This document shows, piece by piece, positions 45,664-54,388 of a stretch of DNA of 64,000 nucleotides. Made by a program: the position numbers and the translations under genes. The first letter of the stretch is position 1, and each line of letters starts with the position of its first letter. Source of the DNA: Buttiauxella agrestis ATCC 33320 (GTDB taxonomy: Bacteria > Pseudomonadota > Gammaproteobacteria > Enterobacterales > Enterobacteriaceae); NCBI GenBank assembly GCA_024169445.1, contig JALKFA010000001.1, positions 3,286,001 through 3,350,000 of the forward strand. The letters run 5' to 3'. A model generated the notes under the pieces. It saw only the letters and a list, made by a program, of their open reading frames with translations. It did no database searches and was not told the origin of the DNA.

Positions 45664-45695
45664 GATAAAATAAAACCCCGGTGGATTACCGGGGT
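45664..45695. terminator. Bidirectional terminator
   Basis: The stem ACCCCGGT and ACCGGGGT with a five-base loop lies at 45675-45695. On the minus strand it is followed by a T-rich tract (45664-45674), as expected for a Rho-independent terminator of the RcnB-like gene; it also follows the plus-strand small gene. Confidence 0.75.
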
Positions 45696-45709
45696 CACTA
45701 GACAGGTGT

Positions 45710-45742
45710 TGTCGGATGGCGCTAGCGCTTATCCGACCTACG
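45710..45742. repeat. REP-like palindrome
   Basis: One copy, GTCGGATGGCGCTAGCGCTT with ATCCGACCTAC, lies between the bidirectional terminator and the RcnB-like gene. Confidence 0.7.
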
Positions 45743-45781
45743 AAAAGGTTTAGCATCAGTCTCGGTTTGTTCTGCGGTTAC

Positions 45782-46156
45782 TTAGTGCTGATAAAAAATC
45801 TCACCTTTCATAGCGCGTAAAATTTTCCCTTCCGCGTCGCTAATCAACACGTAGTTGCCGCCCATGTACGTCCAGTGGCTACCCGCTTCCGGGGCTGGCA
45901 GGTTTCTGATTTTCCAGGCATCAATCTGATAGGGTTTAGTACGGTACAGATCCGGTACGATGTCGCCAATTTTGAATGGCTTATAATCGGCATGGAACTC
46001 GGTGATTTCATAAGAGTTTTGTGGTGCAGGGGCCGCAACCGGAGCCTCTGCAGCAGGAGTTGCAACCGGAGCATCTGCTGCCTGAGCGGTCAACGCCATA
46101 GGTAAAGAACCGGCCATCAGGGCCGCAGAAAAAAACCACACATTCAATTTACGCAT
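45782..46156 (-). CDS. RcnB-like periplasmic protein
   Basis: The 124-residue precursor has a Sec signal peptide ending TAQA, an Ala/Pro-rich linker (PVATPAAEAPVAAPAPQ) and an RcnB-type domain with IGDIVPDLYRTKPYQIDAWKI written only in part, then PEAGSHWTYMGGNYVLISD. RcnB modulates nickel and cobalt export by RcnA. No rcnA or rcnR is nearby, so the metal role is not shown here. The ATG at 46156 begins the signal peptide and is preferred to an in-frame start seven codons earlier. Confidence 0.82.
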   Translation of the reverse strand: MRKLNVWFFSAALMAGSLPMALTAQAADAPVATPAAEAPVAAPAPQNSYEITEFHADYKPFKIGDIVPDLYRTKPYQIDAWKIRNLPAPEAGSHWTYMGGNYVLISDAEGKILRAMKGEIFYQH

Positions 46157-46226
46157 ATCTACTCCAGATAAATTCATCTGCTGAACTAATAAAATAATGC
46201 CGTTATCTCTATCACGTTGTTTAGCG

Positions 46227-47255
46227 TCAAGTAATCATTTTTTCGTTACCTGAAGTAAATGCTTTGCGGTATGCCGCGGGAGTGGTCGACAGCTTAGCGC
46301 GGAAATGATGGCGCAATGTGGCGGCACTGCCAAAGCCGACACGCTCAGCAATGTCGTCGATGGACAACGTGCTGCTTTCCAGTAAATCACGGCAGCGTGT
46401 CAGGCGCATGTTCAGCAACCAGCGTGAGGGTGTGGTGCCGGTAGTCGCGGCAAAACGGCGCAAAAAAGTTCTCGGGCTCATGCCGATAAACGCCGCCAGT
46501 GACTCAACGGTATGCTCATCGGCAAGATGACTTTGCAAAAAATCAAATAGCGGGCTGAGGCGCTGGCTTTCATAAGCAGCAGGTATCGGTTGTTCGATAA
46601 ACTGCGCCTGGCCGCCGACGCGATGTGGCGGCACGACAAGCCTGCGCGCCACGCTGTTGGCGGCAAACTGGCCGTAATCACGCCGCACCAGATGCAAACT
46701 CAAATCAATGCCTGCGGCACTGCCAGCGGATGTCAGCACCGAGCCATTATCGATATACAACACATCCGGCATCACCTGAATATCAGGATAACGTTGCTGC
46801 AGCTTTTCGGTATAACGCCAGTGTGTTGAGGCCTGTAATCCATTGAGCAAACCGCTGGCTGCCAGCACAAACACACCGGAACAAATCGACATAATCCGTG
46901 CGCCACGCGAATGTGCCGCACGTAATGCTGTGCAGAGTTCTTCGGGAACCGGTGCGTCGGCACCGCGCCAGCCTGGTACAATAATGGTTCCGGCCTGTTC
47001 CAGCAGAGAAAGCCCACCATCCACCGCCAGGCGAATGCCACCGGTCGCTCTGAGTTCACCAGGTTCAATACCCGCCACCGCAAATCGATACCAGTTATCG
47101 CCCATTTCCGGACGCGGCAGGCCAAACACTTCCACTGCCACACCAAATTCAAAGGTGCACAGGCCGTCATACGCTAGTGCAACAACAAGAGGGTTTTGCA
47201 AAGGTGTATCCCGAACGATTGTCATGATCTTCACGTTATCTGTCATTTCTGCCAT
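46227..47255 (-). CDS. FtrA/GlxA-type AraC regulator with DJ-1/PfpI domain
   Basis: The 342-residue product joins an N-terminal DJ-1/PfpI-like domain, with cysteine in IMSICSGVFVLAASGLL near residue 125, to a C-terminal AraC DNA-binding domain with MSPRTFLRRFAATTGTTPSR and SIDDIAERVGFGSAATLRHHF. The fused layout is that of FtrA/GlxA-like regulators. It is divergent from a rhodanese gene across 56 bases, and the two probably form a regulator-target pair. Its exact first codon is uncertain. Confidence 0.84.
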   Translation of the reverse strand: MAEMTDNVKIMTIVRDTPLQNPLVVALAYDGLCTFEFGVAVEVFGLPRPEMGDNWYRFAVAGIEPGELRATGGIRLAVDGGLSLLEQAGTIIVPGWRGADAPVPEELCTALRAAHSRGARIMSICSGVFVLAASGLLNGLQASTHWRYTEKLQQRYPDIQVMPDVLYIDNGSVLTSAGSAAGIDLSLHLVRRDYGQFAANSVARRLVVPPHRVGGQAQFIEQPIPAAYESQRLSPLFDFLQSHLADEHTVESLAAFIGMSPRTFLRRFAATTGTTPSRWLLNMRLTRCRDLLESSTLSIDDIAERVGFGSAATLRHHFRAKLSTTPAAYRKAFTSGNEKMIT

Positions 47256-47311
47256 ACGTCAAGCTACACGCTGCGCTCTATAGTGAGATCTCACCACTAC
47301 GAGGAGGTTTT

Positions 47312-47701
47312 ATGAGTCACGTTACTGATTTTCCCGCTGCCGCCCCAGAAATTGCCGCCGCTCATTTTCTTCAGCGCCTGAACCTTGAAACTGATTGCGA
47401 TGATGTACACAGCGCGATGAAAGAAGGGGATATGGATTTTGTGCTGCTGCATGTTGTCGGCAGCCCTGAAGCTTTTGCCCGTCGCCACATTGCTGGAGCG
47501 CTCCATTTGCCACATCGTGAAATATCAGCCGAGCGCATAGCGCAGTGGCCAGCAGATACCTTGTTTGTGGTTTATTGCGCCGGACCGCACTGCAACGGAG
47601 CAGACCGCGCGGCGCTAAAATTAGCGCGCCTGGGGCGTCCGGTGAAAATAATGATTGGTGGGATTACCGGTTGGGCAGATGAAGGATTTAGCTTCGCCTG
47701 A
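47312..47701 (+). CDS. Rhodanese-like sulfurtransferase
   Basis: The 129-residue single-domain rhodanese has the active-site loop VYCAGPHCNGADRAALKLA with catalytic Cys90 or so, and ends in MIGGITGWADEGF. It starts behind a strong GAGGAGG. Such proteins often accompany FtrA-like regulators, as here with the divergent gene. The sulfur acceptor is unknown. Confidence 0.86.
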   Translation: MSHVTDFPAAAPEIAAAHFLQRLNLETDCDDVHSAMKEGDMDFVLLHVVGSPEAFARRHIAGALHLPHREISAERIAQWPADTLFVVYCAGPHCNGADRAALKLARLGRPVKIMIGGITGWADEGFSFA

Positions 47702-47778
47702 GCGCGGAATTCGCTATCCGTGAGGCGAGAAGTGAGTGTAATCTTGCCATCACTTTGTCATGTCTAAAGGAAGTTACA

Positions 47779-48279
47779 ATGTCGATTTACAGTGAAACTA
47801 ATGCGCAGTTCATTCTTGGTTTAACCAATTTGTCTGCCATCCTTGAGAAGGCCGCCCAGTGGGCGAAAGAGAACGGCAAATCGGAAGAGAGCCTGCTTAC
47901 GGCGGCACTTGCAGAAGACATGTATCCGCTGGTGCGCCAGGTGCAAATCACCACCGATATGGCAAAACGTGCCGTTGCACGCCTCGGCCGCGTTGAAGCG
48001 CCAGTTATGGAAGATAACGAAACCACGATTGCGCAGCTTCAGGCGCGTATCGAAGCCACCATCGCGTTCATGAAAGGGATTAGCGATGCGCAACTCGATG
48101 GTGATGACGAGCGCCAAATTGTGGTGATGGCACGCGAGCACGAACTGCGTTTCACCGCGCGCAACTACGTGTATAAATTTGCCACACCAAACTTCTATTT
48201 CCACTTCACCACCGCCTACGACATCCTGCGCCAGGCGGGCGTGCCGTTAGGCAAACGTGATTTTGTGGGCCAAATCTAA
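47779..48279 (+). CDS. DUF1993 family protein
   Basis: The 166-residue product matches the DUF1993 family, with EDMYPLVRQVQITTDMAKRAVARL and a later FATPNFYFHFTTAYDILRQAGVPLGKRDF, quoted in part. These helical proteins are DinB-like in shape and have no known activity. The ATG at 47779 follows AAAGGAAG and is chosen over an upstream in-frame start. It ends just before an ERIC element. Confidence 0.85.
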   Translation: MSIYSETNAQFILGLTNLSAILEKAAQWAKENGKSEESLLTAALAEDMYPLVRQVQITTDMAKRAVARLGRVEAPVMEDNETTIAQLQARIEATIAFMKGISDAQLDGDDERQIVVMAREHELRFTARNYVYKFATPNFYFHFTTAYDILRQAGVPLGKRDFVGQI

Positions 48280-48285
48280 TCTACC

Positions 48286-48411
<126 letters not shown>

Positions 48412-48413
48412 TG

Positions 48414-49331
48414 TTAGCTCAGCCGATAATGGCGATTTGGGCGCAACTTCTCGGGCAGATGCTCATTCTCATCCATATCGTGTAAATCCCGCTCAATGGT
48501 GTTGCAGATGGCATCCAGCGGCAGGTCATTGTCTTCGGTGCCAAACGGTTCCTCCAGTTCTTCTGCCAGCGTGTCGAGCGAAATAAAGGTGTAGGAAATA
48601 AACACCGACAAAAATGGTGTCATGTAGTGCAGGTCGGTGACCAGTGCAAACGGCAGCATGATACAAAACAGATACACAGTGCGATGCAGAATCAGCGTGT
48701 AGGCGAACGGGATTGGCGTACCGGCGATGCGCTCACAACCTCCGGCTACCGCCGAAAGATCGTTAAGATGATGATTCAAAGCGCTCCACACCACGTCGGA
48801 AATTAAGCCTTGTTTGCGCTTATCGGCTAACCAGTCTCCCATCAACAGCAATACGCGATTACAAGGTGCGTGGCTTTGTATCACCCATTGTAAGTCATCA
48901 TTGGTGAGGAATTTTTTCAGTGTTTCTTCAGGCGGGCGTTTACGCAATGTCAGCCGCAGAGCATGGCTAAACGCAATCTGCAAATTCACAAACTCCGTGA
49001 CCTGGTTTTCATGGTTGCCCAGCAGGCTTTTGATCTCGCGTAATAATGAGCGCTGAGTAATCGCCAGTTGCCCCCACAGCGTACGGGCTTCGTTAAAGCG
49101 GGCGTAACAGACGCTATTTCTGAAACCCAAAAATATCGCTATCGCCACGCCGAGAATACTGAAGGGCGCGATGGTGAGTTTTATACCGAGCGTTTCATAC
49201 CACGGTAGAAAGAAAATCACGCTGATCGACAACGCGACATTCAGCAGCAGGCGCGAATAGATTTTTTGTAGAACCGAACCATGCCAGACAAATAAGCGGA
49301 ATAACCAGTGTTGCTGCGGACGAACAATCAT
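48414..49331 (-). CDS. yneE: YneE, bestrophin-family channel protein
   Basis: The 305-residue product matches E. coli YneE and the bestrophin family, which form pentameric ion channels. It has MIVRPQQHWLFRLFVWHGSV, SILGVAIAIFLGFRNSVCYA near residue 60, PIPFAYTLILHRTVYLFC and SLDTLAEELEEPFGTEDNDLPLD, the conserved acidic end, quoted in parts. About four membrane segments are visible. The ATG at 49331 is preferred over a TTG five codons upstream by homology. Confidence 0.9.
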   Translation of the reverse strand: MIVRPQQHWLFRLFVWHGSVLQKIYSRLLLNVALSISVIFFLPWYETLGIKLTIAPFSILGVAIAIFLGFRNSVCYARFNEARTLWGQLAITQRSLLREIKSLLGNHENQVTEFVNLQIAFSHALRLTLRKRPPEETLKKFLTNDDLQWVIQSHAPCNRVLLLMGDWLADKRKQGLISDVVWSALNHHLNDLSAVAGGCERIAGTPIPFAYTLILHRTVYLFCIMLPFALVTDLHYMTPFLSVFISYTFISLDTLAEELEEPFGTEDNDLPLDAICNTIERDLHDMDENEHLPEKLRPNRHYRLS

Positions 49332-49374
49332 AATCAGGAGGCTCAAAAACAGGACATCATATTTAACGGCAAAC

Positions 49375-49390
49375 TGTGACGCAGATCAAC
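49375..49390. promoter_or_regulatory. Partial CRP-like site between yneE and the MetE-like gene
   Basis: TGTGA-CGCAGA-TCAAC matches the left half of the CRP consensus exactly and three of five bases of the right half. It could serve either divergent gene, but the evidence is modest. Confidence 0.3.
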
Positions 49391-49416
49391 TTACACTTCA
49401 CACTGGGTTAACAACA

Positions 49417-49429
49417 TGAATTATTTTCA
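49417..49429. promoter_or_regulatory. MetR box upstream of the MetE-like gene
   Basis: TGAA-TTATT-TTCA is an exact match to the MetR consensus TGAA-N5-TTCA. It lies 144 bases upstream of the MetE-like start. An exact eight-base match by chance in this 241-base gap is unlikely. Confidence 0.55.
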
Positions 49430-49572
49430 ATAACCATGAAAGATCTTCGTTTGTCCTCAAGTCGCGCATCTGCCATTCTCCGTTACATAATATGGCCGTC
49501 CAGATGGCTAAATATTCAAACCATGAATTATCACCTCGCTAAATTAGTTAGCCAGGTCAGCGGAGAAATCAC

Positions 49573-50685
49573 ATGCCACACTCTTTGCCACATCGCGCGC
49601 CATTCCGTGCCGACATTGTCGGTAGCTTCTTACGCCCAGCCACCATCAAAAACGCCCGCCAGGCATTTGCTGCCGGTGAGATTGACGCCACTCAGTTGCG
49701 CAAAGTGGAAGATGACGCCATCCGCGCATCAGTTGAGCAGCAATGCGCTTGTGGCCTGCATGTGGTGACGGATGGCGAGTTCCGCCGCGCCTGGTGGCAT
49801 TTTGACTTTTTTGACGGTCTGCAAGGTGTGGAGCGTTATGAATCTGAGCAGGGCATTCAGTTCAACGGCGTGCAAACCAAAGCGCACAGCGTGCGCGTCA
49901 TCGGTAAACTGGGTTTTGGTTCGCATCCGATGCTGGAAGATTTCCGCTATCTGAAAAGCATCAGCGGTAACGCAGTGCCGAAAATGACCATTCCAAGCCC
50001 GAGCGTGCTGCACTTCCGTGGTGGCCGCAATGCCATCGACAGTACGGTATATCCTGATTTAAAAGAGTATTTTGACGATCTCGCCACCACATGGCGTGAT
50101 GCAATTCAGGCGTTTTACGCCGCAGGCTGCCGCTATCTGCAACTTGATGACACCGTGTGGGCCTATTTATGTTCCGACGCCCAGCGTGCAGAAATCCGCG
50201 CTCGCGGTGATGATCCAGACCAACTCGCACAGATTTATGCGCAAGTGCTGAATAAAGCGCTGGAAGGTAAACCGGACGATTTGACCATCGGCCTGCACGT
50301 TTGTCGCGGTAATTTCCGTTCAACGTGGATTTCAGAAGGGGGTTACGAGCCAGTTGCGCAAGTGCTGTTTGGCAGCGTGAACGTCGATGCGTTCTTCCTT
50401 GAATACGACAATGATCGTTCGGGCGACTTTGCACCGCTGCGCTTTGTGCGTCCGGGTCATCAGCAGGTGGTTTTAGGTTTGATCACCACCAAGAATGGTG
50501 AGCTGGAAAACCCACAATTGATTGAAGACAGAATCAAAGAAGCGGCGAAATATGTCGATATCAACCAAATTTGCCTGAGCCCCCAGTGTGGATTTGCCTC
50601 CACCGAAGAGGGCAATAGCCTGACGCCTGAGCAGCAGTGGAATAAAGTTCGTCTGGTGACGGAGCTTGCCCAAAAGGTGTGGTAA
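49573..50685 (+). CDS. MetE C-terminal-like cobalamin-independent methyltransferase
   Basis: The 370-residue product resembles only the catalytic C-terminal half of MetE, like Bacillus YxjG and YxjH. It starts FRADIVGSFLRPATIKNARQ and keeps the zinc ligands in GLHVCRGN, EYDNDRSGDF and LSPQCGF, so a thiol methyl acceptor such as homocysteine is likely. The methyl donor cannot be read. A MetR box upstream supports a methionine role. It is transcribed alone. Confidence 0.85.
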   Translation: MPHSLPHRAPFRADIVGSFLRPATIKNARQAFAAGEIDATQLRKVEDDAIRASVEQQCACGLHVVTDGEFRRAWWHFDFFDGLQGVERYESEQGIQFNGVQTKAHSVRVIGKLGFGSHPMLEDFRYLKSISGNAVPKMTIPSPSVLHFRGGRNAIDSTVYPDLKEYFDDLATTWRDAIQAFYAAGCRYLQLDDTVWAYLCSDAQRAEIRARGDDPDQLAQIYAQVLNKALEGKPDDLTIGLHVCRGNFRSTWISEGGYEPVAQVLFGSVNVDAFFLEYDNDRSGDFAPLRFVRPGHQQVVLGLITTKNGELENPQLIEDRIKEAAKYVDINQICLSPQCGFASTEEGNSLTPEQQWNKVRLVTELAQKVW

Positions 50686-50705
50686 ACGGTTTTGTCGGAT
50701 TCGGT

Positions 50706-50742
50706 GTTGTAGGGTGGATACGCGCTTGCGCGTCATCCACCA
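50706..50742. repeat. REP-like palindrome
   Basis: One copy, GTAGGGTGGATACGCGCTTG with GCGTCATCCACCA, lies between the convergent MetE-like and chemoreceptor genes. Confidence 0.7.
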
Positions 50743-50754
50743 CTTTCACAATAC

Positions 50755-52293
50755 TTACGCCAGCTTAAACACCGCTACTGTTTCATTTAGCGCCTGTGAC
50801 TGCTCTTTTAGTGACATCGCCGCAGCGGAAGCTTGTTCCACCAACGCGGCGTTCTGCTGTGTTACCACATCCATTTGCACCACGGCCTGGTTGATTTGCT
50901 CAATGCCACGGCTCTGTTCTCCGGTAGACACCGCAATCTCTTCCATCAAACTGGTCACTTGCTTAATCGCGTTAGAAATACGCTGCATGCTTTCGCCTGC
51001 ACGGTTCACCAGGTTGCTGCCAATATTCACTTGCTCGCCAGACAACTCAATTAACTCTTTGATCTCTTTGGCGGCCACGGACGAACGCTGCGCCAGGTTG
51101 CGTACTTCAGATGCGACCACGGCAAATCCACGCCCTTGTTCGCCAGCCCGCGCGGCTTCTACCGCTGCATTCAGCGCCAGGATATTGGTCTGGAAAGCGA
51201 TGTCTTCAATGATGCTAATGATATTATCGATTTTGCTGGAGCTGGACTCAATATTACGCATTGAATCAATCACATCACTGACGATTTCGTTGCCGTCATT
51301 AGCCGCAACCAACATGCCGCTTGCCAGTTTATTGGCCTGATGTGAATGGTCAGAGGTCAGTTTCACCGTAACGGTAAGCTGCTCCATACTGGCCGCCGTT
51401 TCACCCAGTGATGCCGCCTGTTCTTCGGTTCTGGCAGACAAGTCGGTATTGCCTGCGGCTATCTCTTCAGAGGCGTAAGCCACGGTCTGGCTCGACTCAC
51501 GTACCTGGCCAATAATACTCGCCAGCGAAACACGCATTTGCTCCAGTTCGCGCATCATCGCGCCAATTTCATCTTTGGCGGTGGCGACAATCGGCGTATG
51601 CAGCATGCCGTTAGCAATTTCCGTACAGTGTGATTTCGCCTTATCCAGCTCGTTCAATACCCGTTTTTTCAACAGCCAGAATACTGCGCCAAGAATTACG
51701 GCGAACAGCAGGGCAAAAACAGCGATGCTCAACAGGCTCTGATTGAAACTGGCCTGCGCATCCTGGTTTAATTGCTGGGCGTGCTGTTGACGAAATGCCA
51801 GCAGTTTATCCAGCGTCACCTCAAATTGCCTGTCGAGTTGTGGCAGTGTAGACGTCACCAGAGCGCGAGCTCGCGCGGCATCGTTGGCTTTCACGGCATC
51901 AAGCAACGGTTGCAAACCTTGCTCGCGATAGTTAACAAATGCACTCTGATAAGCATCGCTCAGCACTTGTTCACCTGGTTGTTTCGGCGCATCAAGATAT
52001 GCCTGAAACGCAGAGTTGGCCTTCACCAACACCCCCTGCGCCCCGGTGAGTGCGGTATTCCCTTGCTCACTCAACCCTTGCTCATGTTCTTCTAACGCTT
52101 CCATAGCGCGAACACGCATCGTGCGGCTGTGGTTAATAGGGTCAATGACCGATAACACCACGCGGATCTCGCGGTTGACGTTATCCAGAGATTGATTGCT
52201 ACGAGTTAATGACCAGATGTTGGATGCAGTGCTAACCAGAAAAATAATCAGTAATGTACTGAAAACTAAAATCGAAAAACGCCTGACGGACAT
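50755..52293 (-). CDS. Methyl-accepting chemotaxis protein
   Basis: The 512-residue chemoreceptor has a membrane segment near residues 8-28, a periplasmic four-helix-bundle-like region, a second segment near 190-212 ([20 protein letters not shown]), a HAMP linker and a signalling domain with the hairpin tip [20 protein letters not shown] and [13 protein letters not shown]. It ends [14 protein letters not shown], without the NWETF-type pentapeptide that recruits CheR in major receptors. The ligand is unknown. Confidence 0.9.
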   Translation of the reverse strand: MSVRRFSILVFSTLLIIFLVSTASNIWSLTRSNQSLDNVNREIRVVLSVIDPINHSRTMRVRAMEALEEHEQGLSEQGNTALTGAQGVLVKANSAFQAYLDAPKQPGEQVLSDAYQSAFVNYREQGLQPLLDAVKANDAARARALVTSTLPQLDRQFEVTLDKLLAFRQQHAQQLNQDAQASFNQSLLSIAVFALLFAVILGAVFWLLKKRVLNELDKAKSHCTEIANGMLHTPIVATAKDEIGAMMRELEQMRVSLASIIGQVRESSQTVAYASEEIAAGNTDLSARTEEQAASLGETAASMEQLTVTVKLTSDHSHQANKLASGMLVAANDGNEIVSDVIDSMRNIESSSSKIDNIISIIEDIAFQTNILALNAAVEAARAGEQGRGFAVVASEVRNLAQRSSVAAKEIKELIELSGEQVNIGSNLVNRAGESMQRISNAIKQVTSLMEEIAVSTGEQSRGIEQINQAVVQMDVVTQQNAALVEQASAAAMSLKEQSQALNETVAVFKLA

Positions 52294-52480
52294 GCGATAC
52301 CCTTATGTTGAAAAAATAATCTGACTCGTTTCAGCCAGTACAACAAGGTTATCGGCAAGAAGGGCGGGATATTTAGCCACGGAAATAATCACGCCAGAGA
52401 ATAGTCATATTTGTGTCATGTGGCTGCTTTATATCTTGTAAACCCAAAATGGGTGACCAAAAACAAGAGAAGCGAACAGC

Positions 52481-53767
52481 ATGAAATTAAAACCTTTTGC
52501 GTTATTACTGACCTCTTTATTCCCTCTGGCAAGTCAGGCGGCAGATCCGCAAGTTGAACGTTACATTGTCACATTTCCGCAAGGTGACCATGTTGAATAT
52601 CAGGGCGCCTATGCTGCTAATTTCCCTGATGGATTGCCGGTTGGGGTGGGATCGGGTTTGCAGTTTATGGGTAAAGAGGGTGACAAGTTGTTTTTTGCCA
52701 CCGTTACCGATCGCGGCCCCAATGCTGATTCACCAAAAGTCGGCGACAAAGAATCAAAGATTTTTGCCAATCCTAAATACACTCCGCTGCTGATGACCAT
52801 CCGCGTGGCTGATGGCAAAGCGCTGGCGACTGATGCCCATGCATTGCACGACGAAAACGGCCCAATCAGCGGTTTGCCACTGCCGGAAGGGTTGATTGGT
52901 GCGACCAATGAAATCGCGCTCAGCGATACTTTACAGCCATTGTCGAGCGACAAACGCGGGCTGGATACCGAAGGCATTACGCCAGATGGCAAAGGCGGTT
53001 ACTGGCTGTGCGATGAATACGGCCCGTTCATTATCAACATCGACGGCAAAGGAAAAATCCTCAAAAAATACGGCCCGCAGGCAGAACAAGGCGAGCAGGG
53101 TGTTGCGGGTGGATTACCGAATATCCTGAAATGGCGCCAGGCTAACCGTGGTTTTGAAGGTATTACGCGGATGCCTGATGGGCGGATTATTGCGGCGGTG
53201 CAAAGCACGCTGGATATCGACGGTAAAAGTAAAAACAGTGCGCAGTTTACTCGACTGGTGAGCTTCAACCCGGAAACGGGGCAAACCGTGATGTATGGCT
53301 ACCCAATTGATGTCGATGTTTATAAGAAAGCCAAAGACGCCAAAATTGGCGACATTGTGGCGCTGGACGATAACCGCCTGCTGGTAATCGAACAGGGAGG
53401 TGATAAAAACAAAGTAATGCGCAATCTGGTTTATGTCGTCGATCTCAGCCAGGCTAGCGACTTGAGCACATTCGATAAAGAAAAAGCGCCTGAATTTGAT
53501 GATGCGGCACAACTGACAGCGCGTGGCATCAAACTGGCAGAGAAAAAGCAGGTGGTCGATTTGCGCAAACTCGGCTGGCAGCAAGAGAAAGCTGAAGGTA
53601 TGACGCTGATCGATAACCAAACCATCGCGGTGATTAATGACAACGATTTCGGTCTGCAATCGGTCGTGGACAAGTCCGATGCCACAAAAGTCTCCATAAA
53701 ACCGCTGGAGAAACCCGAATCGCAAAACGAGCTGTGGGTGATTAAGTTGCCGGAAGCCTTGAAGTAA
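52481..53767 (+). CDS. Phytase-like esterase domain protein, secreted
   Basis: The 428-residue precursor has a Sec signal peptide ending ASQA and a beta-propeller-like esterase domain of the phytase-like family, with FFATVTDRGPNADSP, DTEGITPDGKGGYWLCDEYGPFI and RGFEGITRMPDGRI, quoted in parts. Conserved acidic residues (DRGPN, DEYGP) suggest calcium or other metal binding. The substrate is unknown, though phosphoesters are plausible. It is a single gene. Confidence 0.84.
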   Translation: MKLKPFALLLTSLFPLASQAADPQVERYIVTFPQGDHVEYQGAYAANFPDGLPVGVGSGLQFMGKEGDKLFFATVTDRGPNADSPKVGDKESKIFANPKYTPLLMTIRVADGKALATDAHALHDENGPISGLPLPEGLIGATNEIALSDTLQPLSSDKRGLDTEGITPDGKGGYWLCDEYGPFIINIDGKGKILKKYGPQAEQGEQGVAGGLPNILKWRQANRGFEGITRMPDGRIIAAVQSTLDIDGKSKNSAQFTRLVSFNPETGQTVMYGYPIDVDVYKKAKDAKIGDIVALDDNRLLVIEQGGDKNKVMRNLVYVVDLSQASDLSTFDKEKAPEFDDAAQLTARGIKLAEKKQVVDLRKLGWQQEKAEGMTLIDNQTIAVINDNDFGLQSVVDKSDATKVSIKPLEKPESQNELWVIKLPEALK

Positions 53768-53779
53768 TTATTCGAAATG

Positions 53780-53866
53780 TGTCGGGTGACGCTAACGCTA
53801 ACCCGACCTACAAAAACCGCTGTTGCTGTGGATTTGTAGGGGAGATTAGTGCACGTGACATCCACC
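53780..53866. repeat. Degenerate REP-like copies
   Basis: GTCGGGTGACGCTAACGC with ACCCGACCTAC is a clear copy; a second, eroded GTAGGGGAGATTAG arm with GACATCCACC follows. Confidence 0.6.
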
Positions 53867-53872
53867 AATTTT

Positions 53873-53900
53873 GCAGTAAACCCAGAAAGTTGGACACACT
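53873..53900. mobile_element. Probable IS3-family end remnant
   Basis: On the minus strand the sequence reads GTGTGTCCAACTTTCTGGGT, which resembles the end of IS3-group elements (GTGTCCAACTTTTTGGG type). No transposase or matching opposite end is present. It marks the left edge of the A+T-rich yia-like block. Judged from memory of such ends, so tentative. Confidence 0.4.
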
Positions 53901-54261
53901 AATAAGCAAAGTGTCCCTTTTGCTAGCACACCTCAAAAATACTTCTCTTGCGTTCATCCTCAATATGTCTGAGCCGAGCATCATGGCAGAGTAAGTCAAA
54001 TGCCTGATACAGGTGTACCCGGCTGCCATCTTTTCCTTTACGGGTTTGGCGAATGACTTGTTGTGCAGTACTTCAGGCACAGTCCGAACTGATAAATCCA
54101 GTGTAGTGCAATGCAAAATCCCGCGATGAAATTCCATTTGTTACTAACTTGTTTCTTCATTTTCATTATCACGTTTCTGTTTTGTGATTTTCTTGTAATC
54201 GATATGTGTTTTTAGTGAGCTTATTACAAGCAAAATTTCAACACTTATTTAACAAGTTGCT

Positions 54262-54277
54262 GGTGATACTCATCACA
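54262..54277. promoter_or_regulatory. CRP-like site upstream of yiaK
   Basis: GGTGA-TACTCA-TCACA matches nine of ten conserved CRP bases. It lies about 112 bases before the yiaK start, in line with catabolite control of a sugar-acid operon. Confidence 0.55.
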
Positions 54278-54356
54278 AAAGATGTTTTTTTGTGCATGTT
54301 GTCATGAAACCCAAATGGAAATAATGACAAAGAAAACGGAATTATAGATAGTCCTG

Positions 54357-54373
54357 ATTCCGCATTATGGAAT
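54357..54373. promoter_or_regulatory. Inverted repeat before yiaK, candidate IclR operator
   Basis: ATTCC-N7-GGAAT lies 16 bases before the yiaK start; related GGAAATAAT and GGAATTAT sequences occur at about 54317 and 54338. A repressor bound here would block initiation. The IclR gene inside the operon is the likely owner. Confidence 0.4.
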
Positions 54374-54388
54374 TTACAGGATAATAAA

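Larger units (their letters stand above)
53768..54388. other. 621-base gap without a supported gene
   Basis: This stretch holds a degenerate REP pair (53780-53866), a probable insertion-sequence end (near 53873-53900), decayed sequence to about 54140, and then the A+T-rich promoter region of yiaK with a CRP-like site and an inverted repeat. A minus-strand frame of 109 codons at 53808-54137 has no recognisable domain or ribosome site, and I do not call it a gene. Confidence 0.6.

Noticed and set aside
49332-49572. SAM or cobalamin riboswitch before the MetE-like gene
   Set aside because: I see no conserved riboswitch core or terminator in this 241-base gap; a MetR box explains the context better.
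53808-54137. 109-codon minus-strand frame in the gap before yiaK
   Set aside because: It runs through REP and IS-like debris, lacks a ribosome site and has no familiar motif.
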